A DNA stretch of 64,000 nt from Hymenobacter pini (GTDB lineage: Bacteria > Bacteroidota > Bacteroidia > Cytophagales > Hymenobacteraceae): contig NZ_JAIZZH010000007.1 of the NCBI RefSeq assembly GCF_020421205.1, positions 124,001 through 188,000 on the forward strand, in the 5' to 3' direction. The notes below the pieces were generated by a model. It saw only the letters and a list, made by a program, of their open reading frames with translations, was not told where the DNA came from and searched no databases. Shown in pieces: positions 1 through 8,462 of the stretch. The first letter of the stretch is position 1, and every line of letters begins with the position of its first letter. The translations under genes and the position numbers were made by a program.

Positions 1-670
1 TGAGTACTACCTCGCCGGTGTGGGCATCCACGTAGATGTAGGCGCGGCTTACGGGAGCCTGGGCGTACACGTCAAACTTCCAGGCCAGCGTGGGCTTGCG
101 GGCCTTCTGCGGGCTCTGGCTGCGCTGGTTGTTGACAATTACCAGCTCGCCCTGGGGCTTGTAGGTGGCATTGGGGTTGTTTTCCTGCTGCTTCAGGCCA
201 GCTTCGGCCTGGGCATCCTGCCACATATAGCGCTTAGCGCCCACAAACGAGAGGGCCCGTTCCAAGGCAGCCGAGGCGTTCAGGGAAGGCGTAATGTTGA
301 GGCCGCGCACGGTCTCAAACTGCCCGCTGATGCTTTCCACACGGCCCTGGCGGGCGTGCACGGAGTAGGTGGCGTAGTCTACCTTGATGCCTTTATAGTA
401 CTGCTGATACTTTTCGTGCACAAAACCCAGCTGGTCGGCTTCGGTTTTGGCTTGTAGCAGCTGATCGTCCGACGTGAGCTGCAACTGTTCGCGCAGCAAA
501 GACTGCGCATTGCTCAGTTGCGCCTCCTGACCAGCCCGAAACCGGACCATGTAGGGCGTACCGTTGTCGTTTAGGTCTTTCGTCTGCACCCGGGAGTAAT
601 CCTGGGCCAGTGCCGACGAGGCTACGCCACCGAGCAGCAACAGCGTTGCCGCAGAGTATTTGTTGATCAT
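1..670 (-). CDS. Secreted M4 (thermolysin-like) metallopeptidase, N-terminal part, cut by window edge
   Basis: The gene reads leftwards off the window, so only the first 223 residues are visible. It begins MINKYSAATLLLLGG and has a signal peptide ending near SSALA-QDYS, so the product should be exported. The visible part looks like the inhibitory propeptide of M4 peptidases: an FTP-like region (about residues 70-125, including GFVHEKYQQYYKGIKVDYAT) followed by a PepSY-like stretch ending in AYIYVDAHTGEVV. In the family this propeptide folds and then restrains the zinc protease domain. The HExxH catalytic domain lies outside the window, so the assignment rests on the propeptide alone. The ATG sits at 668-670; an AT-rich region lies upstream. 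Confidence 0.75.
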   Translation of the reverse strand, partial: MINKYSAATLLLLGGVASSALAQDYSRVQTKDLNDNGTPYMVRFRAGQEAQLSNAQSLLREQLQLTSDDQLLQAKTEADQLGFVHEKYQQYYKGIKVDYATYSVHARQGRVESISGQFETVRGLNITPSLNASAALERALSFVGAKRYMWQDAQAEAGLKQQENNPNATYKPQGELVIVNNQRSQSPQKARKPTLAWKFDVYAQAPVSRAYIYVDAHTGEVVL

Positions 671-973
671 ACTGTGTGGTTGGTTGTGGGGAGTGAAATT
701 GAATTACTTCGTTACCGGGCTTCGTTCCGGCGGCGAAGTACTTACGGCTGCCAAATTAATAATTCTTTAATACTAACAATCATATTTTAACAAAATCATT
801 ATCAATACCCCTTCACAAAGCAATTATTGTTGAAAACAAAGCCATGTATTAACAATGCTTAAAACATTTACAATGCATCCTTTTTACACAATCACGAGTT
901 CTTTGCCCATTGCTTATATCCTGGCTGCCCTCATGGGATAGCCAAAATTTTAAACATTTCAAGATTCATCTTC
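671..973. other. AT-rich divergent intergenic region
   Basis: About 300 bases separate the leftward M4 peptidase from the rightward SDR gene. The stretch is strikingly AT-rich compared with its surroundings, as expected for divergent promoters. I find no convincing full TAnnTTTG promoter pair, no hairpin and no short gene in it. Confidence 0.5.
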
Positions 974-1765
974 ATGCAGTCTTCATTTTTCGCATCGATA
1001 AACGCACGCTGGAGCCTGCGCGGACAAACGGCTGTGGTTACCGGGGCTTCAAAAGGCATTGGGGCGGCGGCGGCGGCCGAACTGCTGCAGTTTGGGGCCA
1101 GCGTGCTGGCCGTAGCGCGCACTGCCGCTGAGCTGGAGCAGCAAGTAGCTGAGTGGCAGCAACAAGGGCTGGATGCCTACGCCCTGGCCGCTGATGTGAG
1201 CACCACTGAGGGACGGGTGCAGGTGCTGGATACCGCCCGGCAACGCTGGCCCCAACTGCACATCCTCGTCAACAACGTGGGCACCAACATTCGCAAGCCA
1301 ACTGTGAGTTACGCCTTGCCTGAGTACCAGCAGCTGCTGGCTACTAATCTGGAATCTGCGTGGGAGCTGAGCCGGGGGCTGCAGCCATTACTGGCGGCTT
1401 CCGGGGCGGGCAGCATCGTCAATATTTCGTCGGTGGCGGGCCTGACGCACGTGCGCACCGGCTCCATTTACGGCATGACGAAGGCGGCGCTGGTGCAGCT
1501 CACGCGCAACCTGGCTGTGGAGTGGGCCGGGCAGAATATTCGGGTGAACTGCGTGGCGCCCTGGTATATTCGCACGCCGTTGGCTGCCGGCGTGTTGCAG
1601 AACGAAGCCTATTTGCAGGAGGTACTGAGCCGCACGCCGGCTGGCCGCATCGGAGAGCCGGAAGAAGTAGCGGCGGCCGTGGCTTTCCTGTGTCTGCCCG
1701 CCGCAGCGTACATCACCGGCCAAACGCTGGCCGTGGACGGCGGCTTCACAGTGAATGGGTTTTAA
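974..1765 (+). CDS. SDR-family oxidoreductase (tropinone reductase/glucose dehydrogenase-like)
   Basis: A 263-residue classical short-chain dehydrogenase. The Rossmann NAD(P)-binding motif TGASKGIG is near residue 24, the NNVG structural motif near 100, and the catalytic Ser-Tyr-Lys set is visible as NISSVAG followed by SIYGMTKAA. The C-terminal ITGQTLAVDGGF is typical of the cFabG/tropinone reductase-like branch. It should be a cytoplasmic NAD(P)-dependent oxidoreductase; the substrate cannot be told from sequence. The gene stands alone, divergent from the M4 peptidase and convergent with the ATP-grasp gene. A palindromic word-repeat begins at its TAA stop. Confidence 0.9.
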   Translation: MQSSFFASINARWSLRGQTAVVTGASKGIGAAAAAELLQFGASVLAVARTAAELEQQVAEWQQQGLDAYALAADVSTTEGRVQVLDTARQRWPQLHILVNNVGTNIRKPTVSYALPEYQQLLATNLESAWELSRGLQPLLAASGAGSIVNISSVAGLTHVRTGSIYGMTKAALVQLTRNLAVEWAGQNIRVNCVAPWYIRTPLAAGVLQNEAYLQEVLSRTPAGRIGEPEEVAAAVAFLCLPAAAYITGQTLAVDGGFTVNGF

Positions 1766-1850
1766 GTTGAGAAGTTTGTAAGTTGAGAGGTTAGAAAGTT
1801 GACGTCCATCCTTTGCTTAAGCAGGCTGGTATCAACTTTCTAACTTCTTA
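1764..1850. repeat. Quasi-periodic inverted word repeat between convergent genes
   Basis: Degenerate 8-nt words (AAGTTGAG, AAGTTTGT, AAGTTGAG, AGGTTAGA, AAGTTGA) start at the SDR stop codon. The inverted copy lies at 1830-1850. The best stem is a perfect 13-bp pair: GTTAGAAAGTTGA at 1790-1802 with TCAACTTTCTAAC at 1832-1844. It could act as a bidirectional terminator for the two convergent genes. It resembles other stop-codon-abutting elements in this window. Confidence 0.75.
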
Positions 1851-1852
1851 AC

Positions 1853-2737
1853 CTAAAAACTCTTCACCATTTCCCGTAGGGCGGCTTCGTAACGGGGCAG
1901 GGCCTGAGAGTCGGAAGCTAGGTAGAGGAAGGGCTCGATGAGCTCCAGTTCCATCAGGAGCAACTCGCCGTTTTGGTCAATTCCATCTACGCGGGCATAC
2001 AGGCAGCCTTTGGCGAAACGCTGCACAATGTCGTCGGCGGCGCGGCGCAGGTGGGCGGGCGCCGACCGGGGCTCAATACCACCACCCAGGTAATGCTGCA
2101 CCCGGAAGTCGCCGGCCTTGGGAGTTTTCAGCACGCAATGGCTGAACTGCCCACCGTAGTAGAGCAACGACCACTCACCTTCTTCCTGGATACGGGGCAG
2201 GAAGGGCTGGGCCAGAAAGTCTTCGTGCTGGAGAAGCTCCGTGAGTTGGGGCTGGCGCACGGCCGTTTCCTGTTGGGTAAGCACAAAGGTGTTCTTAGCG
2301 CCACCGCTCACGGCCGGCTTGATTACTAGTTTTTCCTGGTTCATCTCGCGTAGCAGGTCGGCGGCATCTACGGCCTCGCCGCGGGGCAGCAGGCGGGTGG
2401 GCACAATGCGCACCCCGGCCTGCTCCATTTCCAGCAGGTACTTTTTATCGGCGTTCCAACGGATGGTGGCGGCGGGGTTGAGCATACGCACGCCCAGCTG
2501 CTGCATGCGGTCCAGCCACTCGTAAAACTCCGCTACCCGGTCGAAATAATCCCAGGGAGATTTCACAACCACCACATCGTAGCGCAGCCAGTCCACAGCC
2601 GGATTGCTCCAGATGCGGGGCTCCACCGTATGGCCCTGCTCGCGCAGGTAGCGGGTTAGCAGGCTGTCCTCATCATCGACGTTGGGAGCCGCGTACTGGG
2701 CCAGGCTTTCGCAGGTAACGAGGGCAATATTCATCAC
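1853..2737 (-). CDS. ATP-grasp enzyme (glutathione synthetase/RimK-like fold)
   Basis: A 294-residue cytoplasmic protein of the ATP-grasp fold, which couples ATP hydrolysis to carboxylate-amine or carboxylate-thiol ligation through an acyl phosphate. An N-terminal pre-ATP-grasp domain (IALVTCESL...VVVVKSPWDYF) is followed by the central ATP-binding lobe LVIKPAVSGGAKNTF near residues 136-150 and a C-terminal metal-binding segment LLMELELIEPFLYL near 262-275. It resembles single-gene ATP-grasp proteins related to prokaryotic glutathione synthetase and cycloserine-pathway DcsG. No biosynthetic partner is adjacent, so the substrate is unknown. The start could be either of two consecutive Met codons. 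Confidence 0.8.
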   Translation of the reverse strand: MMNIALVTCESLAQYAAPNVDDEDSLLTRYLREQGHTVEPRIWSNPAVDWLRYDVVVVKSPWDYFDRVAEFYEWLDRMQQLGVRMLNPAATIRWNADKKYLLEMEQAGVRIVPTRLLPRGEAVDAADLLREMNQEKLVIKPAVSGGAKNTFVLTQQETAVRQPQLTELLQHEDFLAQPFLPRIQEEGEWSLLYYGGQFSHCVLKTPKAGDFRVQHYLGGGIEPRSAPAHLRRAADDIVQRFAKGCLYARVDGIDQNGELLLMELELIEPFLYLASDSQALPRYEAALREMVKSF

Positions 2738-2924
2738 TGATTTAAACGAATTCGTTGGGTTACGCCAGCATGGGCGCGGGTGGCGCCGGCTTGTCCGGCG
2801 GGGTACTAGACGACAAAGCGCCGCTCAGGTTGCGCCCGGCAGTTTACGGCACCACCCAGCACGGTCAATTCCTGAACTCGCGCCCAAATCGGTATATTCC
2901 CATCAACCGACCTAACCCGTCAGC

Positions 2925-4235
2925 TTACTTTTTAGCGGCGGCCAGGTAATCGGTGGCTAGCGTTACTAGGGTGCGCACGCCCAGCGTGAGGCCACTTTCA
3001 TCCACGAAGAAGCCAGCCGTGTGGTGCGGGGCAGTATCGGCGGGGTTCTTGCCCTTGGGCATACCTCCCACGAACACGAATACACCGGGCACTTTTTCCT
3101 GGTAGAAGGCGAAATCCTCGGCCCCGGTCACGGCTTTTTGCACGCTTACGTTGGCGGCCCCGGCGGCCCGGTTGAGGCTGGGCACCATCTGGGCGGTCAG
3201 GCGCGGGTCGTTGTAGGTAACGGGGGCGTAGTTCACAATATCCACCTCGGCCGTGGCCCCGGCGCTTTCGGCAATGTTGGTAGCGGTGCGGCGCACGGCG
3301 GCCCACACTTTCTGCTGCATTTCCTTGTTGAGGCAGCGAATGGTACCCGTTAGCTCCACTTGCTCCGGGATGATGTTATTGCGCACTCCGCCGTGCACCA
3401 TGCCCACGGTAAGCACAACGGCATCCTCCGTCAGCTCTGACTGCCGGCTGACGATGGTTTGCAGCCCCAGAATAATCTGGGCGGCGGTTACCACCGGGTC
3501 CACGGCCAACCAGGGGTAAGCCCCGTGCGCCGATTTACCCTTCACTTTGATGTTGAATACATCGGACGACGCCATTTCGCCGCCGGGCCGGTAGCTGAGC
3601 TTGCCTACTTCCGTTTGGGCCTGAATGTGCAGCCCGAAGATGGCATCCACCTTGGGGTTTTGCAGTACGCCTTCTTTCACCATCAGTCGGGCCCCGCCTT
3701 CCTGGCCGGGCAGGGAGCCTTCCTCGGCGGGCTGGAAGATGAACTTGACGGTACCGGCTAAGTCCTGCCGCATCTGCACCAGCACTTCGGCCGCGCCCAG
3801 CAGCATGGCCACGTGGGTATCGTGGCCGCAGGCGTGCATCACGCCCACCTCCTGGCCGTTGTACTGCGCGCGTACTTTGGAGGCAAAAGGTAGGGCATTG
3901 CTTTCCGTTACGGGCAGGCCATCCATATCGGCGCGCAGGGCCACCACGGGGCCGGGCTTGCCGCCTTTCAGCAGGGCTACCACGCCGGTACGGGCCACGC
4001 CGGTTTGCACTTCCAGGCCCAGCTTGCGCAGGTGCTCGGCCACCAAGGTAGCCGTGCGGGTTTCTTGGTTGCCCAGCTCGGGGTGCTCGTGAATGTCGCG
4101 CCGCCACGCCAGCACCTTGGCTTCCTGCTGCTGCGAGAGTTTGGCAATGCGCTCCGTAGAGGCAGTATTCTGGGCAAAGCCCGGGGCGGAAATGCCGGCC
4201 ATCAGGGCCAAGGCTGCGAGGTAGCGGTTAATCAT
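2925..4235 (-). CDS. Exported M20D-family amidohydrolase/carboxypeptidase
   Basis: A zinc-dependent M20D hydrolase of the N-acyl-amino-acid/hippurate amidohydrolase type. Metal-binding motifs are visible: HACGHDTHVAMLLG (Cys-Gly-His-Asp-x-His), the catalytic FQPAEEG, GLHIQAQ, and HHTAGFFVDE near the C-terminus. I place the start at the ATG at 4233-4235 rather than 19 codons upstream because it directly begins a signal peptide, MINRYLAALALMAG through SAPGFAQ. The mature protein should therefore be periplasmic or outer-membrane-associated and hydrolyse N-acylated amino acids or small peptides. The ATP-grasp gene lies 187 bp downstream on the same strand. Confidence 0.88.
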   Translation of the reverse strand: MINRYLAALALMAGISAPGFAQNTASTERIAKLSQQQEAKVLAWRRDIHEHPELGNQETRTATLVAEHLRKLGLEVQTGVARTGVVALLKGGKPGPVVALRADMDGLPVTESNALPFASKVRAQYNGQEVGVMHACGHDTHVAMLLGAAEVLVQMRQDLAGTVKFIFQPAEEGSLPGQEGGARLMVKEGVLQNPKVDAIFGLHIQAQTEVGKLSYRPGGEMASSDVFNIKVKGKSAHGAYPWLAVDPVVTAAQIILGLQTIVSRQSELTEDAVVLTVGMVHGGVRNNIIPEQVELTGTIRCLNKEMQQKVWAAVRRTATNIAESAGATAEVDIVNYAPVTYNDPRLTAQMVPSLNRAAGAANVSVQKAVTGAEDFAFYQEKVPGVFVFVGGMPKGKNPADTAPHHTAGFFVDESGLTLGVRTLVTLATDYLAAAKK

Positions 4236-4399
4236 TGGAAACAGGTCAAGAAGACAAAGCTGGGCCAGCCGGTACCGGCCCCAAAGCGCCAATGTACATC
4301 CGCCACCGCCGGAAAAGAAACCAGTTCAGCCACCATCTGCCTAGCCGTTAGGCTCCGCCTACCCTCCTACCTAGTTTTCGGGTGCTACTTTGCATCACT

Positions 4400-5047
4400 A
4401 TGCGCTTGCCCACTACGCCCTCCATTGATGCAGCTACCAGCTGGCCTGCTGCCTGGCAGCAACCGGGGTTTCGGGGGCGGCTGGGCGCGGTACTGGCGCT
4501 GCTGCTGCTGCTGGCTAGCCAGTTGCCGCGCTATTTTGCCTGGGTGCAGGCCCGCCCAGCCCGCCAACTGCGCGACCCGCTGCTAGCCGCATTGCCGGCG
4601 CACGATGTATCAGGGGCGGCTTTTGCCGTAATTTATCTGGGTATTGGGTTGGGCGTAGTCACACTACTAACCCGGCCTTATCGACTGCTGCGGGCTTTGT
4701 GGGCTTATCTGCTGCTGCATCTGCTGCGGTGCGCTACGCTCTGGCTGCTGCCGCTGGAGCCACCCGCGGGCCTGGTGCTGCTCCGTGACCCACTCGTTGA
4801 CCAGTTCATCTACGCCACGCCGGCCCCCATCACCAAGGACTTATTCTTCTCCGGCCACACGGCTACGCTGTTCCTGCTGGCGCTGGCCGTACCTGCGGGC
4901 TGGCGGCGGTGGGGGCTGCTGGCGGGCACATTTCTGATTGGGTTGCTGGTACTCGTACAGCATGCTCATTACACCTACGACGTGCTAGCGGCCCCGCTAT
5001 TTACGTGGCTGGCGTGGTGGATCGGCGGTAAAGTGATGAAGGAATGA
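4400..5047 (+). CDS. PAP2-like membrane phosphatase/transferase (PAP2_C, sphingomyelin synthase-like)
   Basis: About 215 residues with five to six hydrophobic segments. The signature is FFSGHTATLFLLAL near residue 153 and HAHYTYDVLAAP near 190, matching the two conserved His-containing motifs of the PAP2_C/sphingomyelin-synthase-like branch (SGHT and HYTxD). The family moves or removes phospho-head-groups on lipids at the membrane. I prefer the ATG at 4400 (MRLPTTPS) over the one at 4382, though either is possible. It stands alone between oppositely oriented genes. The lipid substrate is unknown. Confidence 0.78.
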   Translation: MRLPTTPSIDAATSWPAAWQQPGFRGRLGAVLALLLLLASQLPRYFAWVQARPARQLRDPLLAALPAHDVSGAAFAVIYLGIGLGVVTLLTRPYRLLRALWAYLLLHLLRCATLWLLPLEPPAGLVLLRDPLVDQFIYATPAPITKDLFFSGHTATLFLLALAVPAGWRRWGLLAGTFLIGLLVLVQHAHYTYDVLAAPLFTWLAWWIGGKVMKE

Positions 5048-5117
5048 GAGCGTGCAAGATTCCCCGGCATCGGCGCTGCCTCTGCTTGGAATGACGTGCT
5101 GTTTACTCATCCTCGTA

Positions 5118-5900
5118 TCACTTCAAATGCTTCTCGTAGATACCCGCGGCAATGCGCTCCGTCAGGCTTTTGGGAACCACGCTGGTAAGCGCCGCCGACA
5201 CCTTGTTGAGCGCTCCGGGAACTACCTCGGCTTCGCCCGCCAGCAATGCGCTGACACCGGCCCGCGCCACTTGCTCGGGCGTCATGGCTACTTTGTTGGA
5301 AGTGGCCTGCAGGGCCTCGTTCATGCCGGCCCGGCCGGCAAAATCAGTGCTGGTAGCGCCGGGGCTAAGGCACGTTACCGATACAGTAGTGTCGCGCAAC
5401 TCGTAGCGCAGGCCCCGGCTGAAGCTGAGCAGAAACGCCTTGCTGGCCGCGTACAGCGTGAGCGTAGGCACGGCTTGGTAGGCGGCGGTACTGGCCACGT
5501 TCAGGATGTAGGCTTTGGGCTGGCGGCGCAGCACGGGCAGCAGAGCATGGGTGAGGGCTACCGGCAACTGCATGTTCAGCTGGAGCATGTTCTGCTGCTC
5601 GGCCAGACTCAGCTCTTCAAACTTTCCCCACAAGCCGTAGCCAGCATTGTTCACCAGTACCGCCAGCTCCGTGGTCTGCGCTTGAGCCCAGGCGGCCAGC
5701 TGCTCTGCTGCGCCGGGGGCAGCCAAGTCCAGCGGCAGCTTGTGCGCCTGCCGGCCCAGCTGCTGCACCTCGGTAGCTACCTGCGCCAGTTGGTCTACGG
5801 AGCGGGCCGTGAGGAGCACATCATATCCAAGCCGGGCCAGTTCCAGGGCCATAGCCCGCCCAATGCCGCGCGAGGCGCCGGTAATCAGTGCTGTTTTCAC
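5118..5900 (-). CDS. SDR-family oxidoreductase (DltE-like)
   Basis: A 260-residue classical SDR with the cofactor motif TGASRGIG at residues 8-15, LVNNAGYGLWG near 83, NVASTAAYQ near 136, and the active-site YAASK near 151. The first codon appears to be GTG at 5898-5900, directly abutting a repeat element, because no in-frame ATG gives a complete Rossmann strand. The broad-specificity DltE/YqjQ-like group includes NADP-dependent carbonyl reductases; the substrate is unknown. It lies downstream of the PhyH gene on the same strand, separated by 121 bp of repeat DNA. Confidence 0.88.
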   Translation of the reverse strand: MKTALITGASRGIGRAMALELARLGYDVLLTARSVDQLAQVATEVQQLGRQAHKLPLDLAAPGAAEQLAAWAQAQTTELAVLVNNAGYGLWGKFEELSLAEQQNMLQLNMQLPVALTHALLPVLRRQPKAYILNVASTAAYQAVPTLTLYAASKAFLLSFSRGLRYELRDTTVSVTCLSPGATSTDFAGRAGMNEALQATSNKVAMTPEQVARAGVSALLAGEAEVVPGALNKVSAALTSVVPKSLTERIAAGIYEKHLK

Positions 5901-6018
5901 AGTTGGTTTTTCGTTGTTGTTTTTTTGTTTTTCGCACTGGGTTACGTCGTACTGTTCAATGGTGCGGTTTTCAGCGCACCCGTGGCCGAAAAACGAGAAA
6001 CCAACAACAAAGAACGAG
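5901..6018. repeat. Inverted CGAAAAAC-type word repeat between PhyH and SDR genes
   Basis: Two similar arms in opposite orientation fill most of this gap. The right arm (5987-6018) begins CGAAAAACGAGAAACCAACA. The left arm (5901-5934) reads CGAAAAACAAAAAAACAACA on the other strand. The right arm abuts the PhyH stop codon at 6022-6024 and the left arm abuts the GTG start of the SDR gene. The same word occurs in frame inside metH at 36540-36567. Confidence 0.7.
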
Positions 6019-6021
6019 TCA

Positions 6022-6837
6022 CTATTTAACTAGGTGCAAAAACCGTAGGTAGAACGGCGTGGGGCTGTTTTCGTGCTTGGGCTCGTACTTGCCGGCAATG
6101 ATGGGCACGTACATCACGCGGCGGCGCGAGGCCTCCCCCACCAGCGGCGACTGGGCCACGCGGTGCCACATGCGGCCGTCGTGCACGGTCAGGTCGCCGG
6201 GCTCGGTTTCCACGGCTATTTCGTGCTCATCAGGGCCTACGTCTTTGTAGTATTTCTTACGGAACAGGATGTCGCGTAGGCCTTGGCGGTGGGTACCAGG
6301 TATGACGCGCAGGCCGCCGTTGGTGGCCGGCGTTCCGTCGAGGTGCAGGCCCACATTCAGCATCGGCCCGATTTTCTTGCCGTAGAACACGTCCCGCAGC
6401 GAGTCGGTGTGCCAGCCCATCTGCGAGAACTCCGAGCCCGGTACGTTCACGTAGTGGTTGATGACGAGGCCGTCTTTCTCGTTCTCCCCTACCCGGCCAC
6501 CGGGGGCCTCCAGCAGCGGAAACAGCGCCCGGAACCGGGGGTCCTGCAGAAACTCGTGCAGCACGGGGCTGTGGTGGGAGGCAAAGGCGAACCGCTGCAC
6601 AATGGGTGAGCCGTCTACGTCCTTGCCGTATTTAATCGGCACGCCATTCACCTTTTTCACGTCGTTGGCTAGCCACTGGCGCTGCACGTCTTCAGAAGCG
6701 CGTAGCAAGGTCCGGACGGTTTCGGGCGAGATAAATTGGCGGAAGTGAAGAAAGCCGTGCTGTTGAAAAAAACCCAGCTGCTCAGGCGTCAGGGTTTCGC
6801 CGAGGGTAAAGCGCGGATAGGTTGGTTGTGATGACAT
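6022..6837 (-). CDS. Phytanoyl-CoA dioxygenase (PhyH) family protein
   Basis: A 271-residue Fe(II)/2-oxoglutarate-dependent oxygenase of the PhyH superfamily. The facial triad is visible as WHTDS (His-x-Asp) near residue 140 and the distal His in DGRMWHRVAQ near 222, followed by the arginine-containing SRRRVMYVP. The N-terminal EQLGFFQQHGFLHF is the usual family opening. Members hydroxylate lipids, amino acids or small metabolites; no substrate can be inferred here. A perfect TATCTTTG promoter word lies about 40 bp upstream of its ATG on the same strand. Confidence 0.9.
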   Translation of the reverse strand: MSSQPTYPRFTLGETLTPEQLGFFQQHGFLHFRQFISPETVRTLLRASEDVQRQWLANDVKKVNGVPIKYGKDVDGSPIVQRFAFASHHSPVLHEFLQDPRFRALFPLLEAPGGRVGENEKDGLVINHYVNVPGSEFSQMGWHTDSLRDVFYGKKIGPMLNVGLHLDGTPATNGGLRVIPGTHRQGLRDILFRKKYYKDVGPDEHEIAVETEPGDLTVHDGRMWHRVAQSPLVGEASRRRVMYVPIIAGKYEPKHENSPTPFYLRFLHLVK

Positions 6838-6877
6838 AAGTAGAGGCGGGTTAGCAACACGCCCGGTCAGGCAGGGG

Positions 6878-6885
6878 CAAAGATA
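6878..6885 (-). promoter_or_regulatory. Bacteroidota -7 promoter element (TATCTTTG) for the PhyH gene
   Basis: Reading leftwards, TATCTTTG matches the Bacteroidota TAnnTTTG consensus exactly, with room for a short leader before the start at 6837. No clear TTG -33 partner is seen at the usual 17-20 bp spacing. Confidence 0.5.
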
Positions 6886-7063
6886 GTACGCAGAGGCGGG
6901 TACCAGGCAGAAACCACTGCGTTACTACCTGATAGTTTCGGGCCGCAAGGTGCGCGCCTCCCCGTGAAGAACGAGTGAATGAACCGACCAACGCGCAATA
7001 GGTTTGCGCCACAATTACGTATCTTAGCCGGTATTGCCGCTGCCCCTTCAACCACCGTTCCGC

Positions 7064-7858
7064 ATGAAACGACGTCTGCTACCCTGGCTGCTCCTGCTCT
7101 GCGTGGGTACGGCTTTCGTGGCACAAGCGCAAACTGCCGCTACCCGCCTCGTGCCCTTCCGGCAAGGCCAGCGCTGGGGCTACGCCGACCGGAGCCGCCG
7201 CCTGATACTGCCGCCCCGCTACGATGAAGCCGGGCCGTTCTGGGAGGAACTGGCCTGGGTGCGGCAAGGCACGCTGTATGGGTATATCGACGGGGGCGGC
7301 AACCCCGTCACGGCCATTCAGTACAGCCGGGCCAGCAACTTCCGGCAGGGCCGGGCTACCGTGGAGCTCAATGGTGAAACCTTTGATATCGGGCCCAGCG
7401 GCCACCGCCTCACTGAGCCCGCCCCGGTTGAGCGCGAAGAGGAACCCCTGGAACAAGGCGACGCGGTGCGTAAAGATGGCAAAGTAGGGTTCCGCTTCAC
7501 CGTAGGCACGGCCTCGGTACCGGCCATTTACGACGAAATCCGGGACAACTACAACGGCCTGCTGTTTGTGCGCCAAGCCAATAAGTGGGGCGTGCTCAAC
7601 AGCAAAGGCCAGCCCGTGCAGCCCGTGCAGTATGATGCCATTCGCCTCACCGGCAACCTCGCTTACCCCATAGTGCAGGTGAACGGACTCTTTGGCTACC
7701 TCGATACTGCGGGCAACCGCCTCACGGAAGTGCGCTACCGCCAGGCCGAGCCCTTCGAGCAAGAGGTGGCCCGCGTACAGGCCCCCGACGGCCAGTTTGG
7801 CTACATAGATAGCCACGGCCGGGAATTCTGGGATGCTACCCCGGCCGGCGGGCAGTAA
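7064..7858 (+). CDS. Exported WG-repeat protein
   Basis: About 264 residues, starting at MKRRLLPWLLLLCVG with a signal peptide ending VAQAQ. The mature part consists of degenerate WG repeats of roughly 40-50 residues (RWGYADRSRRLILPPRYDEA, LYGYIDGGGNPV, KWGVLNSKGQPVQPVQYDAI, LFGYLDTAGNRL, QFGYIDSHGREF), so five or so units are visible. These repeats form beta structures of unknown biochemical role and are common in exported Bacteroidota proteins. I chose the ATG at 7064 because it begins the signal peptide directly; a TATCTTAG promoter word lies at 7020-7027. Confidence 0.85.
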   Translation: MKRRLLPWLLLLCVGTAFVAQAQTAATRLVPFRQGQRWGYADRSRRLILPPRYDEAGPFWEELAWVRQGTLYGYIDGGGNPVTAIQYSRASNFRQGRATVELNGETFDIGPSGHRLTEPAPVEREEEPLEQGDAVRKDGKVGFRFTVGTASVPAIYDEIRDNYNGLLFVRQANKWGVLNSKGQPVQPVQYDAIRLTGNLAYPIVQVNGLFGYLDTAGNRLTEVRYRQAEPFEQEVARVQAPDGQFGYIDSHGREFWDATPAGGQ

Positions 7859-7904
7859 ACGGGTTACAGCCTATCTGCCATGGCCCTACCAACCACAAGC
7901 ACAA

Positions 7905-8381
7905 ATGAAACCGCTGCTTTCTACTGTCATTTGCTTTGTGGCACATTTCAGTCACACTGCCATAGCTCAGACAAAGCCAGTTGACCACGTTGCGCCTGAC
8001 ACAGCTACTATTACCTCCGAGGTGTACTGGACAATTGGTAAAGGTGCACCGGTTACGATTTGCGAGGTGATGCCTGTGTATATCAAGCGCAGTAAGCAGG
8101 ACAGCCTGTAACGTTTTATTCAAGAGCATTTGGAATGGCCAGCTATAACAGGTCCACTAAATGTCAATGGCTGGGTATTCGTGTCGTTCGTTGTAGATAC
8201 AGATGGGCAGGTATACCAAGCACAAGTGCGGAAAGGAATACATCCTTTATTTGGTGCAGAGGCGTTGCGCATAGTAAAGTTGTTGAATGGTCGTTTTTCA
8301 CTAGCCATTTGCGGCGGCGTGGCTCGTGCGCACGAGATGGTGGCGCCCGTTTCCTTCTTTCGGAACTCAGTCAGCCACTGA
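7905..8381 (+). pseudogene. TonB C-terminal-domain protein interrupted by an in-frame TAA
   Basis: The reading frame opens with MKPLLSTVICFVAHFSH, a signal-peptide-like start, and runs to a TAA at 8109-8111. The same frame then continues without shift as RFIQEHLEWPAITG, NGWVFVSFVVDTDGQV and GAEALRIVKLLNGRF to a TGA at 8379-8381. That downstream part is a recognisable TonB C-terminal (energy-transducer-like) domain. The single nonsense codon falls exactly before the domain's first helix. Base composition is less GC-rich than its neighbours, consistent with relaxed selection or foreign origin. An intact relative lies at 40701-41270. Stop-codon readthrough is conceivable but has no support here. 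Confidence 0.75.
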
Positions 8382-8462
8382 AACTCAGCTGTTATTTATC
8401 ATTCCCCGAAAACCTTTCTATTTTCCCCACCCGTAGAATCCTAACCCAACCTCTCCCACCGT

